Origin: Streptomyces sp. GESEQ-35
Lineage (GTDB): Bacteria; Actinomycetota; Actinomycetes; Streptomycetales; Streptomycetaceae
NCBI RefSeq assembly: GCF_017948485.1
Contig: NZ_JAFFSX010000031.1
Coordinates: 1 to 64,000, forward strand
Length of the DNA: 64,000 nt
Direction: 5' to 3'
Part shown: positions 16,504-25,695 of the stretch, piece by piece
Numbering within the stretch: the stretch's first letter is position 1
How the letters are laid out: each line of letters starts with the position of its first letter
Notes under the pieces: generated by a model
What the model saw: only the letters and a program-made list of their open reading frames with translations
What the model was told of the DNA's origin: nothing
Databases searched by the model: none
Made by a program: the position numbers and the translations under genes

Positions 16504-17295
16504 TCAGGACCGCATGCCGCCGTCGACCCGCAGGACCGTGCCGGTGACGTAGGAGGCGCGGTCGCTCAGGAGCCAGGCCGCTGCCTGCGCGACCTCGTCC
16601 GGGTGGGCGGAGCGGCCCAGCGGGGTCTGGGCGTTGAGGTGGTCGACGATGCCGGGGGTGTTCGCCTCCCAGGCGTCGATCATCGCGGTCTGTGTGGTGC
16701 CGGGTGCGATGGCGTTGACGCGGATGCCTTCCGGACCGTACGTGGCGGCTGCTGACGCGGTCAGGCTGTTGACGGCCCGCTTCGCCGCGCCGTACGCGGG
16801 CAGCACGGGGTTGGCTCCCAGGCTGCCGACGCTGGAGGTGTTGACGATCGCCCCGGTCTTGGCGGTGGCCCGGATGGCGGCGATCTCCGCGGTCATGGCC
16901 AGCCAGGGGCCCTTGAGGTTGACCGCGAGGATGTGGTCGAAGTCGGCCTCCGGCAGCTGGTCCATCGGGCCGGGCTGCTGGATGGCCGCGCCGTTGTTGA
17001 AGGCGACGTCGAGCCTGCCGTACAGCTCGACGGTCCGGTCGACGGCGGCCCGGACGCTCGCCGCGTCGGCCAGGTCGCACCGTACGTAGTCGGCGGTGCC
17101 GCCGGCGGCCCGGATCTCCTCGGTCACCGCCTTGAGCTCGGTCTCGGTGCGCGCCGCGAGGAGCACCCGGGCGCCTTCCCGGGCGAACAGCCGGGCCGCG
17201 GCGGCGCCGATGCCGCGGCCCGCACCGGCGATGAAGGCGACCTTGTCGGCGAGCAGGCCCGCGGTCGTGAGCGTGGTGGTCTGTGTGTTGTCCAT
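16504..17295 (-). CDS. SDR-family oxidoreductase
   Basis: A 263-residue short-chain dehydrogenase starting MDNTQTTTLTTAG at 17295. The cofactor motif is AGAGRGIG (Ala instead of the usual first Thr), and the second motif reads NNGA instead of NNAG. The catalytic Ser is in NTSSVGS and the Tyr/Lys in YGAAK. Arg after the second strand (LLAARTETE) suggests NADP(H). It is divergent from an HTH regulator, with a 21-bp palindrome between them, so it is probably that regulator's target. Such SDR-HTH pairs are frequent in Streptomyces and the substrates are mostly unknown. Confidence 0.88.
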   Translation of the reverse strand: MDNTQTTTLTTAGLLADKVAFIAGAGRGIGAAAARLFAREGARVLLAARTETELKAVTEEIRAAGGTADYVRCDLADAASVRAAVDRTVELYGRLDVAFNNGAAIQQPGPMDQLPEADFDHILAVNLKGPWLAMTAEIAAIRATAKTGAIVNTSSVGSLGANPVLPAYGAAKRAVNSLTASAAATYGPEGIRVNAIAPGTTQTAMIDAWEANTPGIVDHLNAQTPLGRSAHPDEVAQAAAWLLSDRASYVTGTVLRVDGGMRS

Positions 17296-17328
17296 ACCGT
17301 CGAGCCTGCGTCCCGCCGCCGATCGCAT

Positions 17329-17349
17329 CCAGGCACCGGCGGTACCTGG
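17329..17349. promoter_or_regulatory. 21-bp palindromic operator between SDR and HTH genes
   Basis: The sequence follows CCAGG-n-ACCG-n-CGGT-n-CCTGG, symmetric at all 18 fixed positions. It sits 33 bp from both divergent starts (17295 and 17383) and is the likely site for the adjacent HTH regulator. Confidence 0.65.
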
Positions 17350-17382
17350 CTGAGCGCCCGGACTCGCGCGCACACTGGAGGC

Positions 17383-18234
17383 GTGGACCGACGAGAACTG
17401 GCCGCCTTCCTGCGCGGCAGGCGTGAGCGCATCACCCCCGCCGACGTGGGCCTGCCCGCCGGGGCGCGACGACGGACCCCGGGACTGCGCCGCGAGGAGG
17501 TGGCGCAGCTGGCGTACATCTCCACCGAGTACTACACGCGGCTGGAGCAGGCGCGGGGCCCGCACCCCTCGCGCGAGGTACTGGCCCAGATCGCCCGCGC
17601 CCTGCGCCTGTCGGACCCCGAGCGCGACCACCTCCATCACCTCGCCGGAACCCCGCCCGCTCCACCGCCGGGTCCCTCGCGGGAGGTCCGGCAGAGCATC
17701 GTCGACCTGTTGCACCGGCTGCCGCAGGCCGCGGCGTTCGTGATCTCGGCGACGTACGAGGTCATCGCGTGGAACGACCTGGCGGCCGCCCTGATGGAGG
17801 ACTTCTCGGCGCTGTCCCGGCGCGACCGGAACCTGCTCCGGCGGGGCTTCCTCGGCCCGAACCCTGACGGACGGCCGCTGTACGGAGTGTCGGATCCGGA
17901 CGAGTTCGCCGCCACCGCGACCAACCATCTGCGCGCCGCCGCGGCCCGCTACCCCCACGACCCCGAGGTGACCGCGCTGGTCGACGAACTCCTCGCCGGG
18001 AGCGAGGAGTTCGCCCGGCTCTGGGCCGAGCACTGCGTGATCGCCCGGCCCACCCTCCACAAGACCTTCGACCACCCGCTCGTCGGGACGGTCTCGGTCA
18101 ACTGCGATGTCCTGGACATCACCGACCGCGACCAGCGAGTGGTGATCTACACCGCCGAGCCGGGCTCACGGTCCGAGGAGGCGCTGCGGCTGCTGTCGGT
18201 CGTCGGCACCCAGCGCATGGACGTGCCCGGCTGA
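17383..18234 (+). CDS. XRE-family HTH regulator with MmyB-like ligand domain
   Basis: A 283-residue regulator. The GTG at 17383 has GGAG a few bases upstream. The N-terminal helix-turn-helix spans about 5-80 (the characteristic RRRTPGLRREEVAQLAYIST and YYTRLEQ segments). The C-terminal part is the MmyB-like domain, with AFVISATYEVIAWNDLAA around 117-134, which in this family binds a ligand, possibly a fatty acid. It is divergent from the SDR gene, which it probably controls through the intervening palindrome. Downstream, 18235-18481 separates it from a convergent hydrolase. Confidence 0.9.
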   Translation: MDRRELAAFLRGRRERITPADVGLPAGARRRTPGLRREEVAQLAYISTEYYTRLEQARGPHPSREVLAQIARALRLSDPERDHLHHLAGTPPAPPPGPSREVRQSIVDLLHRLPQAAAFVISATYEVIAWNDLAAALMEDFSALSRRDRNLLRRGFLGPNPDGRPLYGVSDPDEFAATATNHLRAAAARYPHDPEVTALVDELLAGSEEFARLWAEHCVIARPTLHKTFDHPLVGTVSVNCDVLDITDRDQRVVIYTAEPGSRSEEALRLLSVVGTQRMDVPG

Positions 18235-18481
18235 GCTCTCGCCGCCAACAGGCGAGGCTTCTGTCCTCTGGCTCGTTCGGCGAACCCCCGCCCTTCCGGC
18301 CATCGTGCAGGAGAACATCAAGGCCGTCGCGCGGAAGCTGACCGCCGAGGATGCCACCCGGGTTCCCGCCGTCTGTGCGGATCAGGCGCACAAGCAGAAC
18401 AACATCCGCCGTAGTCCGGAACCTGGGCTGCCGGCACTTGGTTCACCCCTGGGCTCGGCCGTGGACGCCCCGGCCGAGCCG

Positions 18482-20266
18482 TCAGCCGGAGGATGCCGTC
18501 CACCCGGATGCCGTGATCCGCGCCGCGTCCGCCGGCCGTGCCTCGTCGAAGAGAACACTGTCCGGGTCCTCGACGCGCAGCCCGTCCACATAGGTGCCCC
18601 GGCCCACATAGAGCCGGTCCGTGGCGTACCGCCAGCGCAGCGCGACCTGTCGGGCGGCCGGGAGGTCCGCCGTCAGCCGGTGCCACAGGCGCCCCGACCA
18701 GCCGGTGACCGTACCCGCCGGGCGCTCCTGCGGCTCCCCACCGGGGCGGGCGGTGGTGAACGGCACCGGCTGCCAGGTCGTACCGCCGTCCGCGCTGCCC
18801 TCAAGGGCGAGGACGTCCGTCTGCGGCTCGGTGTCCCACCACAGGGAACAGCGCAGCCGGGCCCCGCCCGCCGAGGTGTCCAGCGCGGGCAGCGCCAGAG
18901 TGGCGGTGGTGGAGCTCGCCATGCCGGAGAACCAGGCCGTACGGCCATGGCGTGGGCGGACCGGGACAGCCCGCGCCAGATGGTTCGCGGCCGCCACCCG
19001 AGGCGCCGAGCCGGACCGCCAACTACGCACCGGATGCACCGAGTTGCCGAGCACGACCAGGAACGAGTCGGTCGTCGGGTCGAGGACCAGCGAGGTGCCG
19101 GTGAAGCCGGTGTGGCCCGCCGTGCGTGGGGTGGCCATCGCGCCCATGTACCAGTGCTGGTAGAGCTCGAAGCCCAGGCCGTGCTCGTCGCCGGGGAAGT
19201 CGGTGTTGAAGTCGGTGAACATCAGCTCCACCGACTCCGGTCGGAGGATGCGCGCCCGCCCGTAGTCGCCGCCGTTCAGCAGTGTCCGGCCGAGGACCGC
19301 GAGATCCCACGCGTTCGAGAACACCCCGGCGTGGCCGGCGACTCCGCCCAGGCTGAAGGCGTTCTCGTCGTGTACCTCGCCCCACACCAGCCCTCGGTCC
19401 AGCCCCGACCACGGCTTGCGCGCGTCCTCCGTCGCCGCGATCTTCGGCTTCCAGGAGGCGGGCGGGTTGTAGCGGGTGCGGTGCATGCCGAGCGGGGCGG
19501 TGATCTCCTCGCGGAGGAGGGTGTCGAGGGTGCGGTCGGTGAGGTGCTCCAGGACCAGCTGGAGCGAGATCAGGTTGAGGTCCGAGTAGAGGTAGGTGGT
19601 GCCCGGTGGATTGAGCGGCGCCTCGTCCCAGATGAGCTGGAGCTTCTCCTCGTACGTCGGTGCGCTGTAGAGCGGGATCCAGGGGCGGAACCCCGAGGTG
19701 TGGGTGAGGAGTTGACGGATCGTGATGTCCTGCTTGCCCGCGGCGCCGAACTCCGGGAGGTAGGACGCGACCTTCGCCTCCAGCTCCAGGGCGCCCCGTT
19801 CGATCTGCTGCACGGCGAGGATCGACGTGAACAGCTTGGAGACGGAGGCCAGGTCGAAGACGGTGTCCTCGGCCATGGGGACCTGCTGCGCGGCCGGGAA
19901 CTCGACGCCGGTGTCCGCCTTCTCGTCGTACGCCGCGTAGCGCACCGCCATGCCGATCGGCTCATGCAGGGCCACCGTGCCGCCACGCCCGGCGAGCAGC
20001 ACGGCGCCCGCGTACCAGGGGTACTTGGGGGAGGGGCCGAGGAAAGTCTCCGCGTCGGTGACGAGTTGACGCAGGTGAGCGGGGAGCAGACCGGCGCGTT
20101 CGGGGGAGCCGGGCCGCAGCGTGGGGTGGTCATGGGGTACGGCGGCTGCCGCGGGTCCGGCGGGGAACGGGGCGACGGCCAGCGCGCCACCCACGGCGAA
20201 TGTCCGTCGGGCCAGTTGACGGCGGGTCAGTCCACGTCGTCTGCCGGGCACTGCGTCTTCGGTCAT
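18482..20266 (-). CDS. Tat-exported serine hydrolase of the beta-lactamase/esterase fold
   Basis: A 594-residue protein. The ATG at 20266 is chosen for its GGGAGG seven bases upstream. The N-terminus has a twin-arginine signal (RRRGLTRRQLARRTFAVGG), so it should be exported folded. The catalytic domain (about 45-430) has SVSK at 141-144 as the nucleophile motif, YSDLN at 227-231, and an HTGFTG motif matching the third active-site box. The remaining 150 residues look like a beta-sandwich (RWRYATDRLYVGRGTYVDG), perhaps for substrate binding. Relatives include D-aminopeptidases, esterases and DD-peptidases; the substrate is not evident. It is convergent with the HTH gene and divergent from the nitronate monooxygenase operon. 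Confidence 0.85.
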   Translation of the reverse strand: MTEDAVPGRRRGLTRRQLARRTFAVGGALAVAPFPAGPAAAAVPHDHPTLRPGSPERAGLLPAHLRQLVTDAETFLGPSPKYPWYAGAVLLAGRGGTVALHEPIGMAVRYAAYDEKADTGVEFPAAQQVPMAEDTVFDLASVSKLFTSILAVQQIERGALELEAKVASYLPEFGAAGKQDITIRQLLTHTSGFRPWIPLYSAPTYEEKLQLIWDEAPLNPPGTTYLYSDLNLISLQLVLEHLTDRTLDTLLREEITAPLGMHRTRYNPPASWKPKIAATEDARKPWSGLDRGLVWGEVHDENAFSLGGVAGHAGVFSNAWDLAVLGRTLLNGGDYGRARILRPESVELMFTDFNTDFPGDEHGLGFELYQHWYMGAMATPRTAGHTGFTGTSLVLDPTTDSFLVVLGNSVHPVRSWRSGSAPRVAAANHLARAVPVRPRHGRTAWFSGMASSTTATLALPALDTSAGGARLRCSLWWDTEPQTDVLALEGSADGGTTWQPVPFTTARPGGEPQERPAGTVTGWSGRLWHRLTADLPAARQVALRWRYATDRLYVGRGTYVDGLRVEDPDSVLFDEARPADAARITASGWTASSG

Positions 20267-20376
20267 CGACAAGCCTCCCGCTGAGCCGCCTGAAAGTATC
20301 TTTCCGGATTGCCCTTGTGGAGTGAAACTTTTGTGTCAGGCGTGTCGGGTGTCAACGGGGCGTCGGGCGCAAAACA

Positions 20377-20393
20377 TCTGACGGAACGTCAGA
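20377..20393. promoter_or_regulatory. Palindromic operator TCTGAC-N5-GTCAGA upstream of nitronate monooxygenase operon
   Basis: TCTGAC at 20377-20382 and GTCAGA at 20388-20393 are perfect inverted half-sites separated by five bases; the symmetry extends one more base pair inward (G/C). The site lies 43 bp before the ATG at 20436. The same half-sites and spacing recur at 33402-33418 between fadD19-like and echA19-like genes. Confidence 0.7.
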
Positions 20394-20435
20394 GAAGGTC
20401 TTCCGTCGTCCGGGGGACTGCGGCATCCTGCGCCC

Positions 20436-21563
20436 ATGCAGACGGAGCTGAGCAAGAAACTGGGAGTCGAGCACGCCGTCTTCGGCTTCACGCCGTTCCC
20501 CGCCGTCGCCGCGGCCATCAGCCGGGCCGGCGGCTTCGGAGTGCTCGGCGCGGTCCGCTATACGGCCCCCGACGACCTCAAACGCGACCTCGACTGGATC
20601 GAGGCACACGTCGACGGCATGCCGTACGGCCTCGACGTCGTCATGCCCGCCAAGAAGGTCGAAGCCCCGAAAAATCAAACACTGACCGAGGCCGACGTCG
20701 AGGCGATGATCCCGGACACGCACCGGCAGTTCGTCCAGGACACCCTCGCCAAGTACGGGGTGCCGGAGCTGGCCGAGGGCGAGGCGGCCGGCTGGCGCAT
20801 CACCGGGTGGATGGAGCAGGTCGCCCGCTCCCAGCTCGACGTCGCCTTCGACTACCCGATCAAGCTGCTCGCCAACGCCCTCGGCTCCCCGCCCGCCGAC
20901 GTGGTGACCCGGGCCCACGACCAGGATGTGCTCGTAGCCGCCCTCGCGGGCAGCGCCCGGCATGCTCGCAAGCACCAGGAGGGGGGCATCGACATCGTCG
21001 TGGCGCAGGGCTACGAGGCAGGCGGCCACACCGGTGAGATCGCCTCCATGGTCCTCACGCCCGAGGTCGTCGAGGCCGTCGACCCGCTGCCGGTGCTGGC
21101 CGCGGGCGGTATCGGCAGCGGGCAGCAGGTGGCGGCCGCTCTGGCGCTCGGGGCCCAGGGTGTGTGGCTGGGCTCCATATGGCTGACCACCACAGAGGCC
21201 GACCTCCACTCACCCGCCCTCACCCGCAAACTGCTCGCCGCCGGCTCCGGCGACACCGTCCGCTCCCGCGCGCTGACCGGGAAGCCCGCGCGCCAGTTGC
21301 GCACCGACTGGACCGACGCCTGGGACGACGCGGACGGGCCGGGCACTCTGCCCATGCCCTTGCAGGGGCTGCTCGTCGCCGAGGCCGTCTCCCGCATCCA
21401 GAAGCACGAGGTCGAACCGCTGCTGGGCACGCCCGTCGGCCAGATCGTCGGCCGGATGACCAGCGAACGCAGCGTCCAGGCCGTCTTCGACGACCTCACG
21501 CGCGGCTTCGAGAAGGCCGTCGACCACATCAACCGCATCGCCGGAAGGAGCGGACAGTCGTGA
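20436..21563 (+). CDS. Nitronate monooxygenase-family flavoprotein
   Basis: A 375-residue FMN-dependent TIM-barrel protein of the 2-nitropropane dioxygenase/nitronate monooxygenase family. The phosphate-binding features VLAAGGIGSGQQVAAALALGA (about 220-240) and the preceding VVAQGYEAGGHTGE with its catalytic-type His are present. In sterol-degrading actinobacteria a relative, IpdC, is a flavin-dependent reductase of ring-degradation CoA intermediates, so a reductase role on a CoA ester is a reasonable alternative to nitronate oxidation. It overlaps the next gene, an acyl-CoA synthetase, by GTGA, supporting a joint pathway. There is no ribosome site at the ATG; a leaderless transcript is possible. 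Confidence 0.82.
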   Translation: MQTELSKKLGVEHAVFGFTPFPAVAAAISRAGGFGVLGAVRYTAPDDLKRDLDWIEAHVDGMPYGLDVVMPAKKVEAPKNQTLTEADVEAMIPDTHRQFVQDTLAKYGVPELAEGEAAGWRITGWMEQVARSQLDVAFDYPIKLLANALGSPPADVVTRAHDQDVLVAALAGSARHARKHQEGGIDIVVAQGYEAGGHTGEIASMVLTPEVVEAVDPLPVLAAGGIGSGQQVAAALALGAQGVWLGSIWLTTTEADLHSPALTRKLLAAGSGDTVRSRALTGKPARQLRTDWTDAWDDADGPGTLPMPLQGLLVAEAVSRIQKHEVEPLLGTPVGQIVGRMTSERSVQAVFDDLTRGFEKAVDHINRIAGRSGQS

Positions 21564-23101
21564 CCACCGGATTCTGGGCCCAGGCCGCCGAAGACCCCGG
21601 CCGCACGGTCCTCATCGCACCGGACGGCGAGTCATGGACCGCGGGCCGCCTGAACGCCGCCGCCAACCGGCTCGTCCACGGCCTGCGTGCGGCCGGACTG
21701 GAACGCGGCGACGCCTTCGCGGTCGTGCTGCCCAACGGGCCCGAGTTCTTCACCGCGTATCTGGCCGCCACCCAGGCCGGGTTCTACCTCGTCCCCGTCA
21801 ACCACCACTTCGTCGGCCCCGAGATCGCCTGGATCGTCGCCGACTCCGGGGCCAAGGTGCTTCTCGCCCACGAACGGTTCGCGGGTCCCGCGCGGCAGGC
21901 TGCCGACGAGGCGGGCCTCCCGCTCTCCCACCGGTACGCACTCGGCACGGTCGAGGGTTTCCGGCCGTACGCCGAACTCCTCGACGGACAACCGGAGTCG
22001 GCGCCCTCCGACCGCACCCTCGGCTGGGTGATGAACTACACCTCGGGCACCACCGGCCGCCCCCGCGGCATCCGCCGCCCCCTGCCCGGCAAGCTCCCGG
22101 AAGAGTCCTACCTCGGCGGCTTCCTCGGCATCTTCGGCATCCAGCCGTTCGACGACAACGTGCACCTCGTCTGTTCGCCGCTGTACCACACCGCCGTGCT
22201 GCAATTCGCCGGCGCCTCCCTGCACATCGGGCACCGCCTCGTCCTGATGGACAAGTGGACGCCGGAGGAGATGCTCCGTGTCATCGACACCCATCGGTGC
22301 ACGCACACCCATATGGTCCCGACACAGTTCCACCGGCTGCTCGCCTTGCCGGACCACACAAGGCGGTCGTACGACGTGTCGTCCATGCGGCACGCCATCC
22401 ACGGCGCCGCGCCCTGCCCCGACCACGTCAAGCGGGCCATGATCGACTGGTGGGGCGACTGTGTGGAGGAGTACTACGCGGCCAGCGAGGGCGGCGGGGC
22501 CTTCGCGACCGCCGAGGACTGGCTCAAGAAGCCCGGCACGGTCGGCAAGGCCTGGCCCATCAGCGAACTCGCGATCTTCGACGACGACGGCAAGCGGCTG
22601 CCGCCCGGCGAACTCGGCACCGTCTACATGAAGATGACGACGGGCGGCTTCGCCTACCACAAGGACGAGACCAAGACCCGCAAGAACCGCATCGGCGACT
22701 TCTTCACCGTCGGCGACCTCGGCCTCCTCGACGAGGACGGCTATCTCTTCCTCCGCGACCGCAAGATCGACATGATCATCTCGGGCGGGGTCAACATCTA
22801 CCCGGCCGAGATCGAGTCCGCCCTGCTCGCGCACCCCGCCGTCGCCGACGCCGCCGCCTTCGGCATCCCGCACGACGACTGGGGCGAGGAGGTCAAGGCC
22901 GTCGTCGAAGCGGCCCCCGGCCACGAACCCGGCCCCGACCTCGCCGCCGCGATCCTGGATCACTGCGCCGCGCAACTCGCCGGCTACAAGCGGCCCAAGA
23001 GCGTGGACTTCATCGCGGAGATGCCGCGGGATCCCAACGGGAAGCTCTACAAGCGGCGGCTGCGGGATCCGTACTGGGAGGGCCGTACGCGGCCGGTGTG
23101 A
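21560..23101 (+). CDS. Acyl-CoA synthetase (FadD-type)
   Basis: A 513-residue AMP-forming ligase that activates a carboxylic acid to its CoA thioester through an acyl-adenylate. The start is GTG at 21560, overlapping the previous stop as GTGA. Motifs are YTSGTTGRPRGIRR near 155-168 (phosphate loop), YYAASEGGG near 305-313, and GDLGLLDEDGYLFLRDRKIDM near 395-415. The C-terminal Lys of PNGKLYKRRLR near 500 completes the adenylation site. It resembles mycobacterial FadD4-like synthetases. The chain specificity cannot be read; the nitronate monooxygenase partner and the shared operator suggest activation of a cyclic or branched acid. Confidence 0.87.
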   Translation: MTTGFWAQAAEDPGRTVLIAPDGESWTAGRLNAAANRLVHGLRAAGLERGDAFAVVLPNGPEFFTAYLAATQAGFYLVPVNHHFVGPEIAWIVADSGAKVLLAHERFAGPARQAADEAGLPLSHRYALGTVEGFRPYAELLDGQPESAPSDRTLGWVMNYTSGTTGRPRGIRRPLPGKLPEESYLGGFLGIFGIQPFDDNVHLVCSPLYHTAVLQFAGASLHIGHRLVLMDKWTPEEMLRVIDTHRCTHTHMVPTQFHRLLALPDHTRRSYDVSSMRHAIHGAAPCPDHVKRAMIDWWGDCVEEYYAASEGGGAFATAEDWLKKPGTVGKAWPISELAIFDDDGKRLPPGELGTVYMKMTTGGFAYHKDETKTRKNRIGDFFTVGDLGLLDEDGYLFLRDRKIDMIISGGVNIYPAEIESALLAHPAVADAAAFGIPHDDWGEEVKAVVEAAPGHEPGPDLAAAILDHCAAQLAGYKRPKSVDFIAEMPRDPNGKLYKRRLRDPYWEGRTRPV

Positions 23102-23131
23102 GCGGCCACGCCCATACCGACGTGACGCGAT

Positions 23132-23180
23132 GTGTGGGCCCGCCCCATGTGGGCCCGCCCCATGTGGGACAGGCCCACAC
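23132..23180. terminator. Hairpin and duplicated 15-mer between convergent genes
   Basis: GTGTGGGCC at 23132-23140 pairs perfectly with GGCCCACAC at 23172-23180. Between them a GGGCCCGCCCCATGT unit is repeated in tandem. The structure lies in the gap between the acyl-CoA synthetase end and the convergent acylase end and could stop transcription from both sides. Confidence 0.5.
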
Positions 23181-23185
23181 CACCG

Positions 23186-25600
23186 TCACCGGCGCTCGGT
23201 CACCCGGACCACCCGCAGGGCGGGCGACGACATGATGTCCTTCTCGCAGAAGCGGGGCGTCACCCACTTCTCCCCGGAGAACAACCGGGTCTGGTCGCTG
23301 AAGTGCGGCGAGTTCGGGTTCGAGGACTGGGAGTACGTCAGCAGCGTGCGGGCCACCGGACAGCGGCTGCCGTCCCAGCCCACGGCCTGGATGTGGCTGG
23401 AGCCGAAGGTGACGTCACGGTAGCCGCCCTTGGCCGTGTCCCAGACGGGCTCGATCTTGTTCCACACCCCCAGGGACTCGGTGCCACCGCCCACGGGGAG
23501 GCGCTGCCCCTTCCGTTCGACGTACTGGTGGTCCCCGAGCCGGGCGTCGAGCGCGATGCCCGCCGCACGCAGCTCCGTCACCGTGTCGGCGAGGGCCGTG
23601 GTGAAGCCCGGCGCGTCGGTGTTGAGCGTGTTCGGGGTGCCGACCGGGTCGGCAGCCGAGAACGGGACCTTCCAGAGCTGCGCGGACGGAACCACGGTGC
23701 GCAGCTTGCGCCAGAGCCGGTCGAAGAGCAGCGCGCCCCGGCTGTCGCTGTTCATCGTGCGGTCCCAGGACGTCAGCACACCGCAGGCCTGGCTGACGTC
23801 AACTGCCGTGCCTCCGCTGCCGGTTGCCGTTCCCCCGGGCAGCGCCGCGCACGCCTTGGCCGCGTCGCCCGCGGCCAGCTCGCCCGCGGTCGAGTGGTTC
23901 GCGAACTGCTGCCGCTGGAGATCCCCGACGGTGAGCCCGCCCTTCGCCGCCAGGTCCGCGACATCGGCGACGGCACCGCGGGTCCGCACCGAGGCGGCCG
24001 TACGGACCGGTCCGAAGACCCGCTCGTAGCCGGTGACCGGCTGGTCGAGGTTGGCGAGCCACGCACTGTCGTTGGAGTTCTCGACGTACGGCGCGTCCTT
24101 CAGCGTCGGCATCTTCGAGGGCCCGAAGATTCCGGGCTGTACGGCGTCGGGGTCGCTGCCGAGTGCGCAGTCGGCGCGCGAACCGTCGAGGACCGCGATC
24201 CCCGCCGACGGATAGGTGACCTTGCCGAGCGGAGTCGAGCAGCGCGTCGCCAACTCGTCGGTGATCCGGGGGAGGACCTGCGACTGGGTGAACAGGGAGT
24301 GCCCCGAGGAGTCGGCGGCGACGGTGTTCACCCAGGGGATGCCCTGGCTCCGGCCGAGCGATTCGACGACATCGCCCGTGTCGCGAGCCTTGCTGAAGCC
24401 GAGAGAGGTGTCGAAGAGACGCAGGTTCTGCGCGTTCGGGTCGTTCAGCGCATAGGCCGTCGTCGTGGTCCAGGGCAGCGGGAGTTCGCCGCCGGGGGAC
24501 ACGACCACGGGGCCGTACCGGGTCCACCACTGGGTGCGGGTCACCGGGGCGCCGTCCTGCACCGGGACGGTCACGGTCCGCCGGATCATCCGCTCCGGCT
24601 TGCCGTCGACCAGATACGTCGTGGGATCGGCCGGATCCAGCTTCAGCTGATGCAGGTTGAGCGGAATGCCGGTCGACACGGTGTGGCTCCACGCCACATG
24701 TGCGTTGTAGCCGATGGAGATCGTCGGCGTGCCCAGCAACGAACCCCCGGAGACGTTCAGTTCACCCGGGATCGTCTGCTGTGCCTGCCAGAACCGGCGT
24801 CCGCCCTGCCACGGGTAGTGCGGATTTCCCAGCAGCAGGCCGCGTCCGTTCGCTGTCGTACTGCCGTTGAACGCGACGGCGTTCGAGCCCATGTCGGTGA
24901 TGCCGAACAGCTCGCGCGCGCCTGCCGCGGCCGACCGGGCGTCCGGGACGCGGGCATCGGTGCCGGCGGCGGAAGCGGCCGGCGGCCCTGCGGCGGTGAT
25001 CGCGTCCACGAGGCCGCCCTGGCCGCCCAGGACGGAGAGCGCGTACGCGCGCGTGGCGACATCGAGTGTGGTGACGGGGCGTACCCAGGCGGCGCCCGCG
25101 CAGGCAGGGTCGGTGATCCGCTTCTGCTTCAGCCATGCGTTGTAACCGGCCGCCCAACCCTTCATGAGGTCCCGGACCGCGCGGCTCGGGCCTTGGGGCG
25201 CGGGCTGCGCAAGCAGTCGCTCGACCGTTCCCGTCTCCCGCACCCCGCGGAAGTACAGGTCACTGGAGAGGTTGTCGGAAGCGTCGGAGAGCGAGAAGTC
25301 CGTGGCCGCGTCGGGCCCGAAGTAGCGCGAGCGGTCGCCGCGCAGCGTGACGAAACCGTCGGCGAGCACGCACACCTGGTCGGCGGCCTGCGCCCACCCC
25401 GTGCCGAAGCCGAGGTTCGAGTAGTCCTTAGCGACAATGTGCGGAATGCCGTACTCGGTGTAGCGGATCACGGCGGACAGTCCGCCGTGCGACGGATGCT
25501 GCTGTGGGCTCTGGCGTTCTGCCGCGGCCGCCGGCAGGGCGGTGGTCGCGGTGAGTAAGGCGACGGCCGCGACGACGAACCGTCTTAAGCGGGTGCGCAT
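23186..25600 (-). CDS. Secreted penicillin acylase-family (Ntn) amidohydrolase
   Basis: An 804-residue precursor. The ATG at 25600 has GGGAGG four bases upstream; residues 1-28 form a signal peptide ending AAAA. The precursor should cleave itself between Gly238 and Ser239 (TDMGSNAVAFNGS), exposing Ser239 as the N-terminal nucleophile of the beta chain, as in penicillin, cephalosporin and aculeacin acylases. The alpha-chain part includes YTEYGIPHIVAKDY near 47-60. Overall size and pattern are closest to aculeacin A acylase/cyclic lipopeptide acylases, which remove fatty acyl side chains; some also cleave acyl-homoserine lactones. It would act outside the cell. A released fatty acid could feed the adjacent acyl-CoA synthetases, but that link is inference. 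Confidence 0.88.
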   Translation of the reverse strand: MRTRLRRFVVAAVALLTATTALPAAAAERQSPQQHPSHGGLSAVIRYTEYGIPHIVAKDYSNLGFGTGWAQAADQVCVLADGFVTLRGDRSRYFGPDAATDFSLSDASDNLSSDLYFRGVRETGTVERLLAQPAPQGPSRAVRDLMKGWAAGYNAWLKQKRITDPACAGAAWVRPVTTLDVATRAYALSVLGGQGGLVDAITAAGPPAASAAGTDARVPDARSAAAGARELFGITDMGSNAVAFNGSTTANGRGLLLGNPHYPWQGGRRFWQAQQTIPGELNVSGGSLLGTPTISIGYNAHVAWSHTVSTGIPLNLHQLKLDPADPTTYLVDGKPERMIRRTVTVPVQDGAPVTRTQWWTRYGPVVVSPGGELPLPWTTTTAYALNDPNAQNLRLFDTSLGFSKARDTGDVVESLGRSQGIPWVNTVAADSSGHSLFTQSQVLPRITDELATRCSTPLGKVTYPSAGIAVLDGSRADCALGSDPDAVQPGIFGPSKMPTLKDAPYVENSNDSAWLANLDQPVTGYERVFGPVRTAASVRTRGAVADVADLAAKGGLTVGDLQRQQFANHSTAGELAAGDAAKACAALPGGTATGSGGTAVDVSQACGVLTSWDRTMNSDSRGALLFDRLWRKLRTVVPSAQLWKVPFSAADPVGTPNTLNTDAPGFTTALADTVTELRAAGIALDARLGDHQYVERKGQRLPVGGGTESLGVWNKIEPVWDTAKGGYRDVTFGSSHIQAVGWDGSRCPVARTLLTYSQSSNPNSPHFSDQTRLFSGEKWVTPRFCEKDIMSSPALRVVRVTERR

Positions 25601-25695
25601 CGTGCCTCCCAACGTCATTGAGGGAAGGAGCGGTTGAGCGTACCAACGGGTATGCGCCTTGACCTCCGTCAGCGCCACAACCAGGATCATGTGTC

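Noticed and set aside
18235..18481. A coding-like piece after the HTH regulator (VQENIKAVARKLTAEDATRV on the rightward strand) that recalls the tail of aldo-keto reductases
   Set aside because: Only about 20 residues look coding and the rest of the gap does not, so it is too short to call a pseudogene.
25660..25673. TTGAC-N4-GTCAG upstream of the synthetase at 25696 as a third copy of the TCTGAC operator
   Set aside because: The spacer is four bases instead of five and one half-site base differs; it is noted only as a weak relative.
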